A DNA stretch of 64,000 nt from Tridacna crocea (lineage: Eukaryota; Mollusca; Bivalvia; Cardiida; Cardiidae): contig OX031065.1 in the NCBI GenBank assembly GCA_943736015.1, positions 42,484,427-42,548,426 of the forward strand, given 5' to 3'. A program made the translations under genes and the position numbers. Below, piece by piece: positions 59,401 through 64,000 of this stretch. Position 1 is the stretch's first letter; the number at the start of each line of letters is the position of its first letter. The notes under the pieces are model-generated. The model saw only the letters and a program-made list of their open reading frames with translations, made no database searches and was not told where the DNA came from.

Positions 59401-60765
59401 ATTAGAGTCGTACTTACTTCGAATCGTCTTAATATTAACACCCCATCCAAGTCCCATGTCCAATGCAAATTGTTTTCGAAAGCCATCTTCGTCGAGTCGT
59501 AAAAACACGAGGTCTTTTGGTGAAATGTTAATTGTAAACGCGCCAGACTGATTGATATACATGTTGTCTACTTGTTATTGTGTAAGGAAATTTCTCGTGA
59601 TCTGATTGGATAATATGCGCCGAAATTTAAACTGCTGTACTTTGGCAAAATGCAGGGTGAAGGAGTATCGTTTTCGAGAGCCATGTATATGTAAAGTCCT
59701 ACAATTTTAACACAAAATTCAAAATGGCGACGTCGATCGATGTGAGCCACCCACAAGAAAAATACGTCGAATGTCTATTGCAGTGACATGACGTTCTTTC
59801 ACCAGACTGCAAGTTTACCAAGGTTTCAGTGACGTCATCCTTCATTGACGTCAATTTTCATCGAATAGGGGCACTCAGACGAGACGGAATTTCTATTTCG
59901 TCAGCGATTCAATGCATTAGACCACAAAAATAGGAAAAGTTCGCTGGATGCACGTTGATATGGTGAAACTTTGAAATTATGATAAATTCGTTGTACGTTC
60001 TGGTTGCAGGGGAGTTTGGAAACTGTTACCTTCGGGGCGACATGATTCACCGCAGCCGTGATAAAAACTTCAAAATTTCCTGCCATCTGGTCGTGCAGCT
60101 AATGACATCTGTCTTGATACAATACATTGGAAATGCATTAAACTTCATTTTGCTAGAGCACAGCTCCTTCGTTCTTGCTGCTTTATGTTGCTGCTTCTGA
60201 GACAGATCTGATCAGCAGTAATCTAGCTTTGTCTTTCTACTGTTTCCTTTTAACATCTGTCTTATGAATAGATATCTATAAACCTTTACTTTCAATTTTC
60301 CGAGCAGATTTCAGAAGTGCTACAGAAAATTCCGCCGAAAGTTGTACAGCAGATAGGATATTTAATTCCAAATGTAAGTAAAACTGATAGAGAGAGAGAG
60401 AGACAGAGAGAGAGGGCCGACACTTACCGCGTCGTGAGGACAAATCAACGCTCTCAGACCCTCGTCGTGAGGACACTATGGGAAAGTGAGGACACAATTT
60501 TTGTCCTCACTATTACTATGTCGAATTACATTCCGCATAGTTCAAAATGAATTTTTAAAACTTTTTTTTGCTGTGAGGACACAAGTCCTCATAGTCATTT
60601 CTCTCACTCTCTTGACCGTGAGGTGAATTTTCAATTCTAATGTTGAGTAGAATTGGACGGATACCAGTCACTTACTCCGTGGATCAAAGGATGGGTACCA
60701 GACGGAACCGGATGTGCATATGCTTTGATGGCGGGATGAAATTGAAGCGAAATACTGAAATAAAG
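41846..60765 (+). CDS. BPI/LBP-like (TULIP-fold) secreted protein gene, ten exons, 3' end not in window
   Basis: Ten exons (41846-41963, 48111-48186, 48730-48894, 53485-53558, 55349-55509, 56642-56684, 58323-58426, 58747-58917, 60308-60377, 60668-60765) join in phase into 360 codons with no stop. Residues 1-24 form a signal peptide (hydrophobic core, ASG before the predicted cut). Residues 28-55 match in pattern the first helix region of BPI/LBP (LFYRIS..., then AKDLFALVKKDIGD). Residues 110-170 give the extended strands and the GKKTSF...SGC segment expected around the conserved cysteine; C165 or C169 with C200 would be the family disulfide. Residues 265-300 resemble the start of the second barrel, and 305-327 its helix ending in IPN. 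Known family role: binding bacterial LPS or lipids outside the cell. Family members are about 450-480 residues, so the last 100-120 are missing. The family assignment rests on remembered pattern, not a search. Introns are filled with palindromic elements and a minisatellite. Confidence 0.7.
41975..42203 (+). mobile_element. PAL-1 element just inside intron 1
   Basis: TTAACCTTATACCAAACAAT to GGTAAAGGGTTAA. It starts 11 bases after the exon 1 donor. Confidence 0.8.
42204..42440 (+). mobile_element. diverged PAL-1 copy adjoining the previous one
   Basis: ACTTGCTACACAATCCGAT, stem GAAAACATTGCTGAAAAAGG, centre GCTGGTCATCAGC. It shares the TTAA at 42200. Confidence 0.55.
42525..42765. mobile_element. 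two PAL-5 hairpin copies
   Basis: GCGTAAAGTGTCGTTTCAGA with complement at 42525-42600. The second at 42645-42745 ends CCCCTTTTCGCGTGTTGTAA. Confidence 0.65.
42766..43417. other. intron sequence with a possible SINE head
   Basis: GTGGTTTGAATTCCG at 42778 is B-box-like. 42846-42898 is the inverted partner of 47810-47852. The rest is not recognised. Confidence 0.35.
43418..44961 (+). mobile_element. mobile element with internal tandem repeats of about 160 bases
   Basis: Begins AAGAGGGCCAAGATGGCTCT then TCGCTCACCTGAG, and ends GTGCTCAGGCGAGCTAAAAA, an imperfect inverted pair around CTCACCTGAG. Between lie about seven diverged units with GTGAAATTATTTCAAAATCT, ACCAGCGGTTTCAGAGAAG and CATTTCCGTATAGTGCAAGT, and finally a GACGCACGACGCAC tract. 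This is a layout I know from bivalve repeats. Non-autonomous. Confidence 0.65.
45265..45592. mobile_element. long palindrome (about 330 bases)
   Basis: ACTAGTCACATTTCTTAGTT at one end and AAGTAAGAAATGTGACTAG at the other, with matching inner arms (GGTCGTGACCCCGGCTTCAT, AAATCCTTGAAAATAATTGG) and their complements. Confidence 0.7.
45660..45802. mobile_element. palindrome with GC-rich centre
   Basis: TTAATCAAGTGAATTCGTAT / AATACGAACTCACTTGATTA outer arms; centre GGCCCGAGGCCGAAGGCCTC. Confidence 0.7.
45900..46045. repeat. clustered short hairpins
   Basis: GCACGTGCGCAGGTT, CCTGCCCACGTGCTGG, CCTGCTCCCGTGC and CCTGTCCACGTGC recur in both senses around AGACCTG. Confidence 0.5.
46046..46620. other. 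anonymous intron sequence
   Basis: Nothing recognised. Confidence 0.4.
46621..46818. repeat. SINE-like element with CATT tail
   Basis: GGATCCAGGCTTGAGCCACT, then GACTGAAAGCGGTGTAAAAC and GCCATTCATTCATT. The same tail occurs at 15748. Confidence 0.45.
46819..47221. other. anonymous intron sequence
   Basis: Nothing recognised. Confidence 0.4.
47222..47385. mobile_element. long palindrome
   Basis: CTTTCCGTATAAGAGCGACC ... GGTCGTTCTTATACGGAAAG, inner arms GGGCACGAGCTTCACAAAAC and complement; centre CGAGCGCTTCGCGCTC. Confidence 0.7.
47386..47899. other. anonymous intron sequence
   Basis: Contains only the inverted partner block at 47810-47852. Confidence 0.4.
47900..48065 (-). mobile_element. 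degraded PAL-1 element just before exon 2
   Basis: CAAAATTCTAGACTGGTTCA and AAAGCATTTGCAAGCAACA, then a decayed stem (GAAAATGCTTGTTACGGACA). Confidence 0.45.
48111..48186 (+). CDS. exon 2 of the BPI/LBP-like gene: first amphipathic helix
   Basis: The acceptor TTTCTGTCGCATTTCAG and donor GAAAC/GTATGT bound 76 nt that continue the phase-1 frame of exon 1 and leave phase 2. The product reads AKDLFALVKKDIGDFSSS and onward, an amphipathic segment placed like the first long helix of BPI-type barrels. The intron before it is about 6.1 kb. Confidence 0.6.
48305..48425. mobile_element. PAL-4 fragment
   Basis: AAGGTCAGACTGCACAGAAC followed by its complement, within AGACTGTGTAGATC / TTAACACTGTCCG. Confidence 0.65.
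48730..48894 (+). CDS. exon 3 of the BPI/LBP-like gene
   Basis: A pyrimidine tract ending CTTTTGCAG precedes 165 nt that keep phase 2 in and out. The donor is CA/GTAAGT. It encodes alternating polar and hydrophobic strands (SVTITIPRDG, VAYFDHISVMGGVNLQI), as expected for barrel strands. The 45-bp minisatellite starts about 65 bases after this donor. Confidence 0.65.
48960..51770. repeat. 45-bp minisatellite, about 60 units
   Basis: The unit is GTACCAGGCTTTGCAGAGCA + ATAATGTCGCGGAGC + AGGCTTCGTG (45 bases = 15 codons). Two variants alternate irregularly (ATAATGTCGCGGAGC and ATGATCTCACGGAAC). Because the period is a multiple of three, long frames stay open on both strands (for example ALQSNNVAEQASWYQ on +, and a 239-codon frame on - at 49519-50238). 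It lies wholly in an intron of the BPI/LBP-like gene. No splice sites fit it as an exon. Confidence 0.9.
51771..52281. other. anonymous intron sequence
   Basis: Nothing recognised. Confidence 0.4.
52282..52440. mobile_element. PAL-7 hairpin followed by a PAL-4 fragment
   Basis: AAAAACCTCGTAACTACAGC with its complement to 52352. Then GTGCAGTCTGATCTTGAATC at 52400. Confidence 0.65.
52441..53030. other. anonymous intron sequence
   Basis: Nothing recognised. The open frame at 52491 has no splice sites. Confidence 0.4.
53035..53352. repeat. intronic duplication, copy 1, ending in a GA run
   Basis: Shares with 56103-56442: ACTGGATTTTGATTAAGTCC, GAACATCATAGGTAATATTT, TGAATATTGCCAG and the (GA) run after TTTAATGA. 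Confidence 0.6.
53485..53558 (+). CDS. exon 4 of the BPI/LBP-like gene
   Basis: The acceptor is TTTCGTTTCAG and the donor AATCG/GTAAGA. Phase is 2 in and 1 out (74 nt). It encodes GTSFYDYSTELRFKNC and a few more residues; N135-C-T is a possible N-glycosylation site. The pattern (glycine, aromatic, strand of alternating residues) fits the strand before the conserved cysteine region in LBP. Confidence 0.6.
53899..54126 (+). mobile_element. PAL-1 element before the candidate alternative exon
   Basis: TTAACCCATTACCACACAAT to GTTTGGTAGAGTTAA, near-perfect stem centred on GCTGGTAACCAGC. Confidence 0.8.
54173..54217 (+). CDS. candidate alternative exon 5 (45 nt) of the BPI/LBP-like gene
   Basis: The acceptor is TGATTTTCTTTTAG and the donor GAAGAAT/GTTAGT, with phase 1 in and 1 out. 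It would read ANVDILCPYGDAEEE. Spliced to the usual acceptor of the next main exon (55348) it creates a TAA stop at the junction, so it cannot be constitutive there. Spliced to 54736 it stays open. If not spliced it ends in TGT TAG at 54220-54222. It lies between two PAL-1 copies in the same orientation. Confidence 0.35.
54320..54547 (+). mobile_element. PAL-1 element after the candidate alternative exon
   Basis: TTAACCCATTACCACACAAT to GGAAATGACTTAA. Same orientation and centre as the copy at 53899. Confidence 0.8.
54598..54692 (-). repeat. tRNA-like SINE remnant
   Basis: On the - strand CCAATAGCTCAAGTAGAAGG (A-box) and GTAGGGTTCGATCTCC (B-box), about 50 bases apart. Confidence 0.5.
54736..54896 (+). 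CDS. candidate alternative terminal exon with membrane segment and basic tail
   Basis: After the acceptor TACTTTCCAG (with a NAGNAG choice) the frame left by the 45-nt exon stays open for 52 codons to a TAA at 54894. It encodes a hydrophobic stretch (IVSFTMILTASIFAEFA) followed by a lysine-rich tail (DKKKGKNSKHVPKREK). This would tether an N-terminal half-barrel to a membrane. It could instead be a relic of another gene. There is no transcript evidence. Confidence 0.35.
55081..55308 (+). mobile_element. PAL-1 element just before the fifth main exon
   Basis: TTACCCTTTACCAAACAACC to GGTAAAGAGTTAA; ends 40 bases before the exon acceptor. Confidence 0.75.
55349..55509 (+). CDS. main exon (fifth of ten) of the BPI/LBP-like gene: conserved cysteine region
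   Basis: The acceptor is ATAACTGCAG and the donor ACGGCG/GTAAGG; 161 nt complete phase 1 from exon 4 and end in phase 0. It reads ESTVTVDTSEGKKTSFQVSG then CGFDC, the best match in the gene to the GKPTVT..SC motif of BPI/LBP. It then gives a helix-like run (YDRMLAEYINTAELLRRFE). A second AG at 55356-55357 would also keep frame. Confidence 0.65.
55553..55628. mobile_element. PAL-4 fragment
   Basis: TTAAGATCAGACTGCACAGA and its exact complement, flanked by ATCTATGCTGTCC. Confidence 0.65.
55629..56102. other. anonymous intron sequence
   Basis: Nothing recognised. Confidence 0.4.
56103..56442. repeat. intronic duplication, copy 2, ending in a GA run
   Basis: Diverged copy of 53035-53352 with its own GA expansion at 56398-56442. 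Confidence 0.6.
56642..56684 (+). CDS. short exon (43 nt) of the BPI/LBP-like gene with the second disulfide cysteine
   Basis: The acceptor is CAAATCTTTTCCAG and the donor AAAG/GTATTC. It takes phase 0 and leaves phase 1, exactly what is needed between 55509 and 58323. It reads VCQIYKVNFNVVFK. The cysteine (C200) sits 31-35 residues after C165/C169, similar to the spacing of the BPI disulfide. Confidence 0.55.
56752..56979 (+). mobile_element. PAL-3 element (full length)
   Basis: TTAACCCTTTCCCAAACAAC to TTTGGGAAAGGGTTAA. Perfect stem centred on GCTCGTTACGAGC. Confidence 0.8.
57045..57862. mobile_element. PAL-4 element split by an insert of about 590 bases
   Basis: The left part 57045-57170 and right part 57742-57862 match 13272-13484 in order. 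The junction segment GGGAATAGTCTCTC on the left recurs as GGGCAATAGTATCTCC on the right, like a duplicated target. Confidence 0.6.
57258..57344 (+). CDS. first-exon-like ORF inside an insertion
   Basis: An ATG in good context (CAAAATGG) opens 29 codons, MATQTPVKERPISIVSCAVQ then PAWDQSDLV, ending at a donor GTG/GTAGGA. The 5' side has a CRE-like ATTACGTCAT. It lies between two exons of the BPI/LBP-like gene but does not fit their phase, and is inside the segment that splits a PAL-4 element. A captured promoter and first exon is possible. Confidence 0.3.
57896..58124 (+). mobile_element. PAL-2 element (full length)
   Basis: TTAACCCTTAACCCCATAAG to GGGGTAAAGGATTAA, stem centred on GCTCATCATGAGC. 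Confidence 0.8.
58230..58276. mobile_element. PAL-1 half stem before an exon
   Basis: GAAAACACTGTAGGAAAAGA ... GCTGGTTACCA; ends 47 bases before the exon at 58323. Confidence 0.5.
58323..58426 (+). CDS. exon of the BPI/LBP-like gene: linker region
   Basis: The acceptor CATAATTCAG is followed by 104 nt to the donor CTAGAG/GTATGT. Phase is 1 in and 0 out. It encodes GLKIEIGQLLNGRSEFGNV and strands ending GILLTLE, placed like the connection between the two barrels. Confidence 0.6.
58747..58917 (+). CDS. exon of the BPI/LBP-like gene: start of the second barrel
   Basis: The acceptor TTTTTTCTAAG is followed by 171 nt in phase 0 to the donor ACG/GTGAGT. It encodes a proline- and acid-rich start (PLPGFFEQDQPFEVFFT) followed by an acidic helix (DENLEEYRRGIFK). 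The order aromatic strand, helix, hydrophobic strand follows the LBP segment around SDYVFNTASLVY. Sequons NDT and NRS are present. Confidence 0.6.
58980..59122. repeat. hairpin element in an intron
   Basis: TTTCTGTCGTGGTTTATCG and CGTAAACCACGGTAGAAAG are complementary with few mismatches. Confidence 0.55.
59123..59559. other. anonymous intron sequence
   Basis: Nothing recognised. Confidence 0.4.
59560..59995. repeat. promoter-like repeat R, copy 2
   Basis: Diverged match to 35690-36270. ATTCAAAATGGCGACGTCGA starts a 20-codon frame (MATSIDVSHPQEKYVECLLQ, then stop). Confidence 0.55.
60308..60377 (+). CDS. exon of the BPI/LBP-like gene, with two overlapping donors
   Basis: The acceptor is TTCCGAGCAG. 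The frame reads ISEVLQKIPPKVVQQIGYL and ends IPN, like the helix and YPN of LBP. The consensus donor GTAAGT at 60374 would leave phase 0, which does not fit the next exon. A donor four bases on (GTAAAA at 60378) leaves phase 1 and fits. I give the latter. Confidence 0.5.
60385..60628. repeat. GA run and GTGAGGAC hairpin cluster
   Basis: A GA run at 60386-60413, then GTGAGGACA / TGTCCTCAC motifs in both senses (60436, 60466, 60487, 60503, 60572, 60587). Confidence 0.55.
60668..60765 (+). CDS. last exon of the BPI/LBP-like gene seen in this window
   Basis: The acceptor is GGACGGATACCAG and the donor AAATAAAG/GTAATT; 98 nt in phase 1, leaving phase 0. It reads TYSVDQRMGTRRNRM, then CICFDGGMKLKRNTEIK, like two strands of the C-terminal barrel. 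No next exon in phase 0 was found between here and 64000. Confidence 0.5.
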
Positions 60766-61410
60766 GTAATTATTTCCATAATTTACTTTTATATTTGTAC
60801 AGGATATCGATTTTATCCATGAATTGTTGATTTTTTATTGAATTTCTACCAGTTTCGACGAGTACAAGCCAGATTAATTCAGTATGAGTGGAAAATGTGA
60901 AGAATGTTTCTTGCTTCGTTGTGTCATCGTACGTACCCAGTAGTGTTCCAAAATTCAATCGATGCTCTCATGATAGCCTTGAGTGTTCGAATTCCGTGAT
61001 GATAAGGAAACATCAAAATAGAACAAAGAGTTTCGAGAGGAATAGTAAGAAGAAAGTGCTTGTCTGCATAAAATAATCCTTTCTGATCGTTTTCATGTAA
61101 AAAAATTGATGTTAATTTCAACAGTCAGCCGATTAAAAACGAACATGCCGTTGGCCTCCTTGAGCCAAAATGGCGTGACCTAATATCTGGCAGCTCGGCA
61201 GTAATACTTTAATTTCTTTTTGAAATGGCATGATAAAAATTTAAGGCATAGACAAAACAACACACATTTTTCGTTAAAATGATTCTTTTGACCACTTGTT
61301 AGCTCATACTGTTAATTTATCAATGGGTATACCCTATTACCCTACAGAATCTATGTGCGGACAGGAAGAGTTAAATCAACGGACTGAAGTACTAAACTGT
61401 ATTACGCTCA
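60766..61410. other. intron-like sequence after the last exon seen
   Basis: No acceptor in phase 0 followed by an open frame. Confidence 0.4.
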
Positions 61411-61635
61411 GTACAATGCAAATGACAAAATTTTAGACTTGTCCAAACTGAAAGCATTTGTAGATGAGAAGATAAAAGTTACTCAAAAATTGAAAGTTGA
61501 CATCCGAAGAGTAGAAAACATTGTGGGAAAAGGAGAAAATTCTGATTACCAGCATTTTCTCCTTTTCCCAAAATGTTTTCAGAAGGTTTCTTCCTATGGG
61601 TCGTAAAAACCAGGGATTGTTTGGTAAAGGGTTAA
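61411..61635 (-). mobile_element. PAL-1 element
   Basis: CAAAATTTTAGACTTGTCC to GGTAAAGGGTTAA; the left terminus is decayed. Confidence 0.7.
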
Positions 61636-61739
61636 GTCTTTTCCAAATGAAAGAAATTTGGACCAGTCCAAATTGAAAGGATTTGAAAATTACAAGAAGT
61701 ACCGGACTCAAAAACAGAATTTTGTTTCAAGTTGTAATT

Positions 61740-61925
61740 ACCATGAACAGGCCCGTAGGAACAGGGGGAGCTGGGGGGGCTCAGCCCCCCCCAATAATTT
61801 TGAAAATCATAGTACTTAACTAAAATACGAGTTCTTAGCGCAATGAAACTACCACGCAAAAAACCTCAGTATTTCGAAGTTAGCCCCCCCAATCTTGAAA
61901 TCCTTCCTACGTCGCTGATGAATTA
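61740..61925. repeat. G/C-run repeat
   Basis: GGCCCGTAGGAACAGGGGGA, GGGGGGGCTCAGCCCCCCCC and, later, TTAGCCCCCCCAATC. This is a short dispersed type with strong hairpin and quadruplex potential. Confidence 0.55.
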
Positions 61926-62103
61926 TTTGGTAAAAGGTTAAATAGTCGAATCATATTGCAAGGATACTTTCTGGCCATAAATGATGAGTCATCACAAAAG
62001 AGAATTAGATTGTAATGCTTGCTAATCAAATCTAAATTATATAATAAGCAATCAAATCTAAATTATATAATAAGCAATCATCTTTCGGTAACTCTAGGCT
62101 GTG

Positions 62104-62329
62104 TTACTCTTTACCAGACAATCTCGAGTTTTCTTGACGGTGAGAAAAAAGCCACTGAAAACACTGTGGGAAAAGCTGAAATGATGGTAACCAGCATTTT
62201 CCCTTTTCCTACAATGTGTTCTGCCCTCCAATAGCAAGTTTTAATCTTAGAACCAAGTTAATTTTTTTGTCTGCAAATCCTTCAGTTTGGACCAGTCTAA
62301 GATAATTATGTTGTTTGGAAAAGTGTTAA
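62104..62329 (+). mobile_element. PAL-1 element, diverged
   Basis: TTACTCTTTACCAGACAATC to GGAAAAGTGTTAA. Confidence 0.7.
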
Positions 62330-62849
62330 ATAAAGTCTGCTGTAACCTGCACTAATTTATCGATTGCTGTCCTGGATAGTTTAACCTCATTATCTCCCAC
62401 TAGATGGCATTCTATAAATATTCATTTATCTAATATGGGCATCCTGGGTACTGAACCGAATCACTTTCCTACGAGACAACCGTTACTTTGAATTTAAGAT
62501 TTGAATAAAGGTTAATCAATAAAACCCTACCTCATGCAATTTACTCAGCTATTATCAGCAGTTTAGAGAAATCTGAAGCTAAAGCAGGTCTCATTTCTCC
62601 TCAAATGTATTGATAAAAATTATTTTCAACATTGCTACTTTAAAGGGCAAATCAACAAGTTTCTGATATGATTAATTTTGAAATCTACATCTATCAAATG
62701 GCAACCTGGTAATATTGTAATTTGAAAAAAAAATTAGTAAAAGTACTTTTTTTCAATTTATATTTTTGCTTATTAGTTTTTCTTGCATCGCTTACCTCCC
62801 TTACTTATTGTAGCGCACCTTGATCTGTGACGTCATAGGAGCGTTTGTT
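62330..62849. other. anonymous sequence
   Basis: Nothing recognised. Confidence 0.4.
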
Positions 62850-63110
62850 TCAATATGGACCTTGTTTCAGATAGTGAAATGAGCGATATTTAAGACGAAG
62901 GAATACACGATTCTAGGCCGGTAAGGCCGTACATGTACCACCAAGTTTTTAATGAAACTTAATAGTTTCTGATGATGAGGATAAAAGTAAAAATTCGCCC
63001 ACCAATGGCGAAAATAACGATGTTATGCCGGACTTTTGAACAGCGTGATGAGTATCACGCCTACATGTATTAGGCTACGGGGCGAACGTCGCTTACAGAA
63101 ATATTATTCG
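62850..63110 (+). pseudogene. possible decayed coding segment
   Basis: After GACGTCATAGGAGCG an ATG starts MDLVSDSEMSDI, then a stop, then DEGIHDSRPVRPYMYHQVF. Further stops and pieces rich in S, D and N (SDDEDKSKNSPTNGENN) follow in nearby frames. The acidic start followed by RPY resembles the N-terminal region of several mollusc multicopy proteins, but this is only an impression. Confidence 0.2.
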
Positions 63111-63600
63111 ATACATGATAAAATTAAGTGTACGGCATAAGCTTTGTCTCACTTGAAGTATTTTCAGTAGATTTACGGGTGGCATTAATAATAATAATAA
63201 TAAAAAAGACGGTTTCAAGACAGTTCCACGACAAGACAGTTCCCCGACACTTTTAAAGACATTTCTCCTACACTTTAGTTTCATGTCAAATGACCGATTT
63301 CTTGACTTTTACGATTGATAATCGTGAGATGTTAGTTCTAACTATTTGTTGATGGATTCTATATTTGTACCTTGTAAAGAATTCTGTAAACATTGACAGG
63401 TACAGAATTTGTTCTCTCATGGGTGAAGGGTTACACAATAAATCACGATTTTCGTGAGAATAAGAATAGTTTGAAATGCTGTTAACGAGCGTGAAATTTG
63501 AGAAAATAATATGTTCCGAGATCGTTAAGACAATCATCAAAATTATTTTATATTCTGGGTAACCACGTTTGTATCAATTCATCCTTTATCCACAATACTT
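63111..63600. other. anonymous sequence
   Basis: An AAT microsatellite near 63187; otherwise nothing. Confidence 0.4.
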
Positions 63601-63607
63601 TCTACTT

Positions 63608-63856
63608 TTAACTCTTTTACCATACGACAAAATATTAAACAGGTCCAAACTGAAATAGCTTGCAGACGACAAAATAAAGTTATATATTTAAAAAATTGAA
63701 ATTTTTTTTCAGCAGAGTAAAACACTGTGTTAACAGGAGAAAATGCTCGTTACTAGGTTACTTTCTACTAGGTAGCTGGTTACTTTCTTACAATGTTTTT
63801 AAAAGTCTGCTGTCTTCGGGGTCGTAAAAATTATGGATTGATTGGTAAAGGGTTAA
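63608..63856 (-). mobile_element. PAL-1 element, diverged
   Basis: TTAACTCTTTTACCATACGA to GGTAAAGGGTTAA, with an insertion that duplicates GGTTACTTTCT near the centre. Confidence 0.65.
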
Positions 63857-63929
63857 ATATAAATCCCACACATTGGGCACAAGTTCTGCTTAAGTTCACA
63901 GGGAGCAGTATCCAAATTTGAATTCTGCT

Positions 63930-63975
63930 TTGAATTTGGTCTGGTCCAAAATTTGGCGTCTGGGTAGGGTTAAAT
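63930..63975 (+). mobile_element. PAL-1 right end
   Basis: TTGAATTTGGTCTGGTCC to CTGGGTAGGGTTAA. Confidence 0.45.
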
Positions 63976-64000
63976 TGTTACCAAACATCAAATTTATTGA

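Noticed and set aside
60008-60200. Exon-like stretch after TTCTGGTTGCAG
   Set aside because: No donor in a phase that fits the neighbouring exons, and it overlaps the end of repeat R.

Overview
This looks like a piece of a bivalve-type mollusc nuclear genome. It is AT-rich and sparse in genes, with short exons separated by long introns, GT/AG splice signals, tRNA-derived short retroposon fragments, and a very high density of small palindromic elements. The organism assignment is an inference from repeat style and from one recognisable immune-type gene. There are no bacterial operons, rRNA genes or CRISPR arrays.

Gene content. The one gene I can name runs on the + strand from 41846 to at least 60765. 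It has a signal-peptide exon and nine further exons whose phases join without a stop into 360 codons. The product resembles the BPI/LBP (TULIP-fold) family of secreted lipid/LPS-binding proteins. About 100-120 C-terminal residues are not found and probably lie beyond the window. A possible alternative ending (54173-54217 plus 54736-54896) would replace the second half with a membrane segment and a lysine-rich tail. On the left, a clean orphan exon (12256-12344) and two or three tandem copies of a set of exon-like blocks (15.8-22.1 kb, 23.3-26.6 kb, 27.2-27.7 kb) suggest an unrecognised gene with a cysteine-rich segment that has been locally duplicated.

Repeat landscape. (i) About 45 copies and fragments of palindromic elements of 200-230 bp, bounded by TTAA and with a central stem of about 65 bp, fall into three related subfamilies (PAL-1, PAL-2, PAL-3). 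(ii) A second TTAA-ended palindrome family (PAL-4) has a core of the type GATCAGACTGCACA. (iii) Several other hairpin families (called PAL-5 to PAL-9 here) and a set of unique long hairpins are spread through 12-62 kb. (iv) There are four large tandem arrays: an eight-unit array at 7.9-11.1 kb, alternating units of about 240 bp at 16.9-20 kb and again at 23.7-25 kb, a repeat of about 160 bp inside a mobile element at 43.4-45.0 kb, and a 45-bp minisatellite at 48.96-51.77 kb. (v) There are tRNA-like SINE remnants and one 3' retroposon end with a TCTA tail.

Layout. 0-7.9 kb: palindromic elements, one duplicated 0.6-kb block, otherwise anonymous DNA. 7.9-11.1 kb: eight-unit array. 11.1-15.7 kb: palindromes plus the orphan exon. 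15.7-30.2 kb: duplicated exon-bearing blocks and arrays. 30.2-41.8 kb: retroposon end, a three-element TTAA tandem, many hairpins. 41.8-60.8 kb: BPI/LBP-like gene with introns full of mobile DNA. 60.8-64 kb: palindromes and anonymous sequence.

Limits: everything was read by eye. Repeat edges are good to a few bases where TTAA is quoted, otherwise to about 10-30 bases. Splice calls are unsupported by transcripts.
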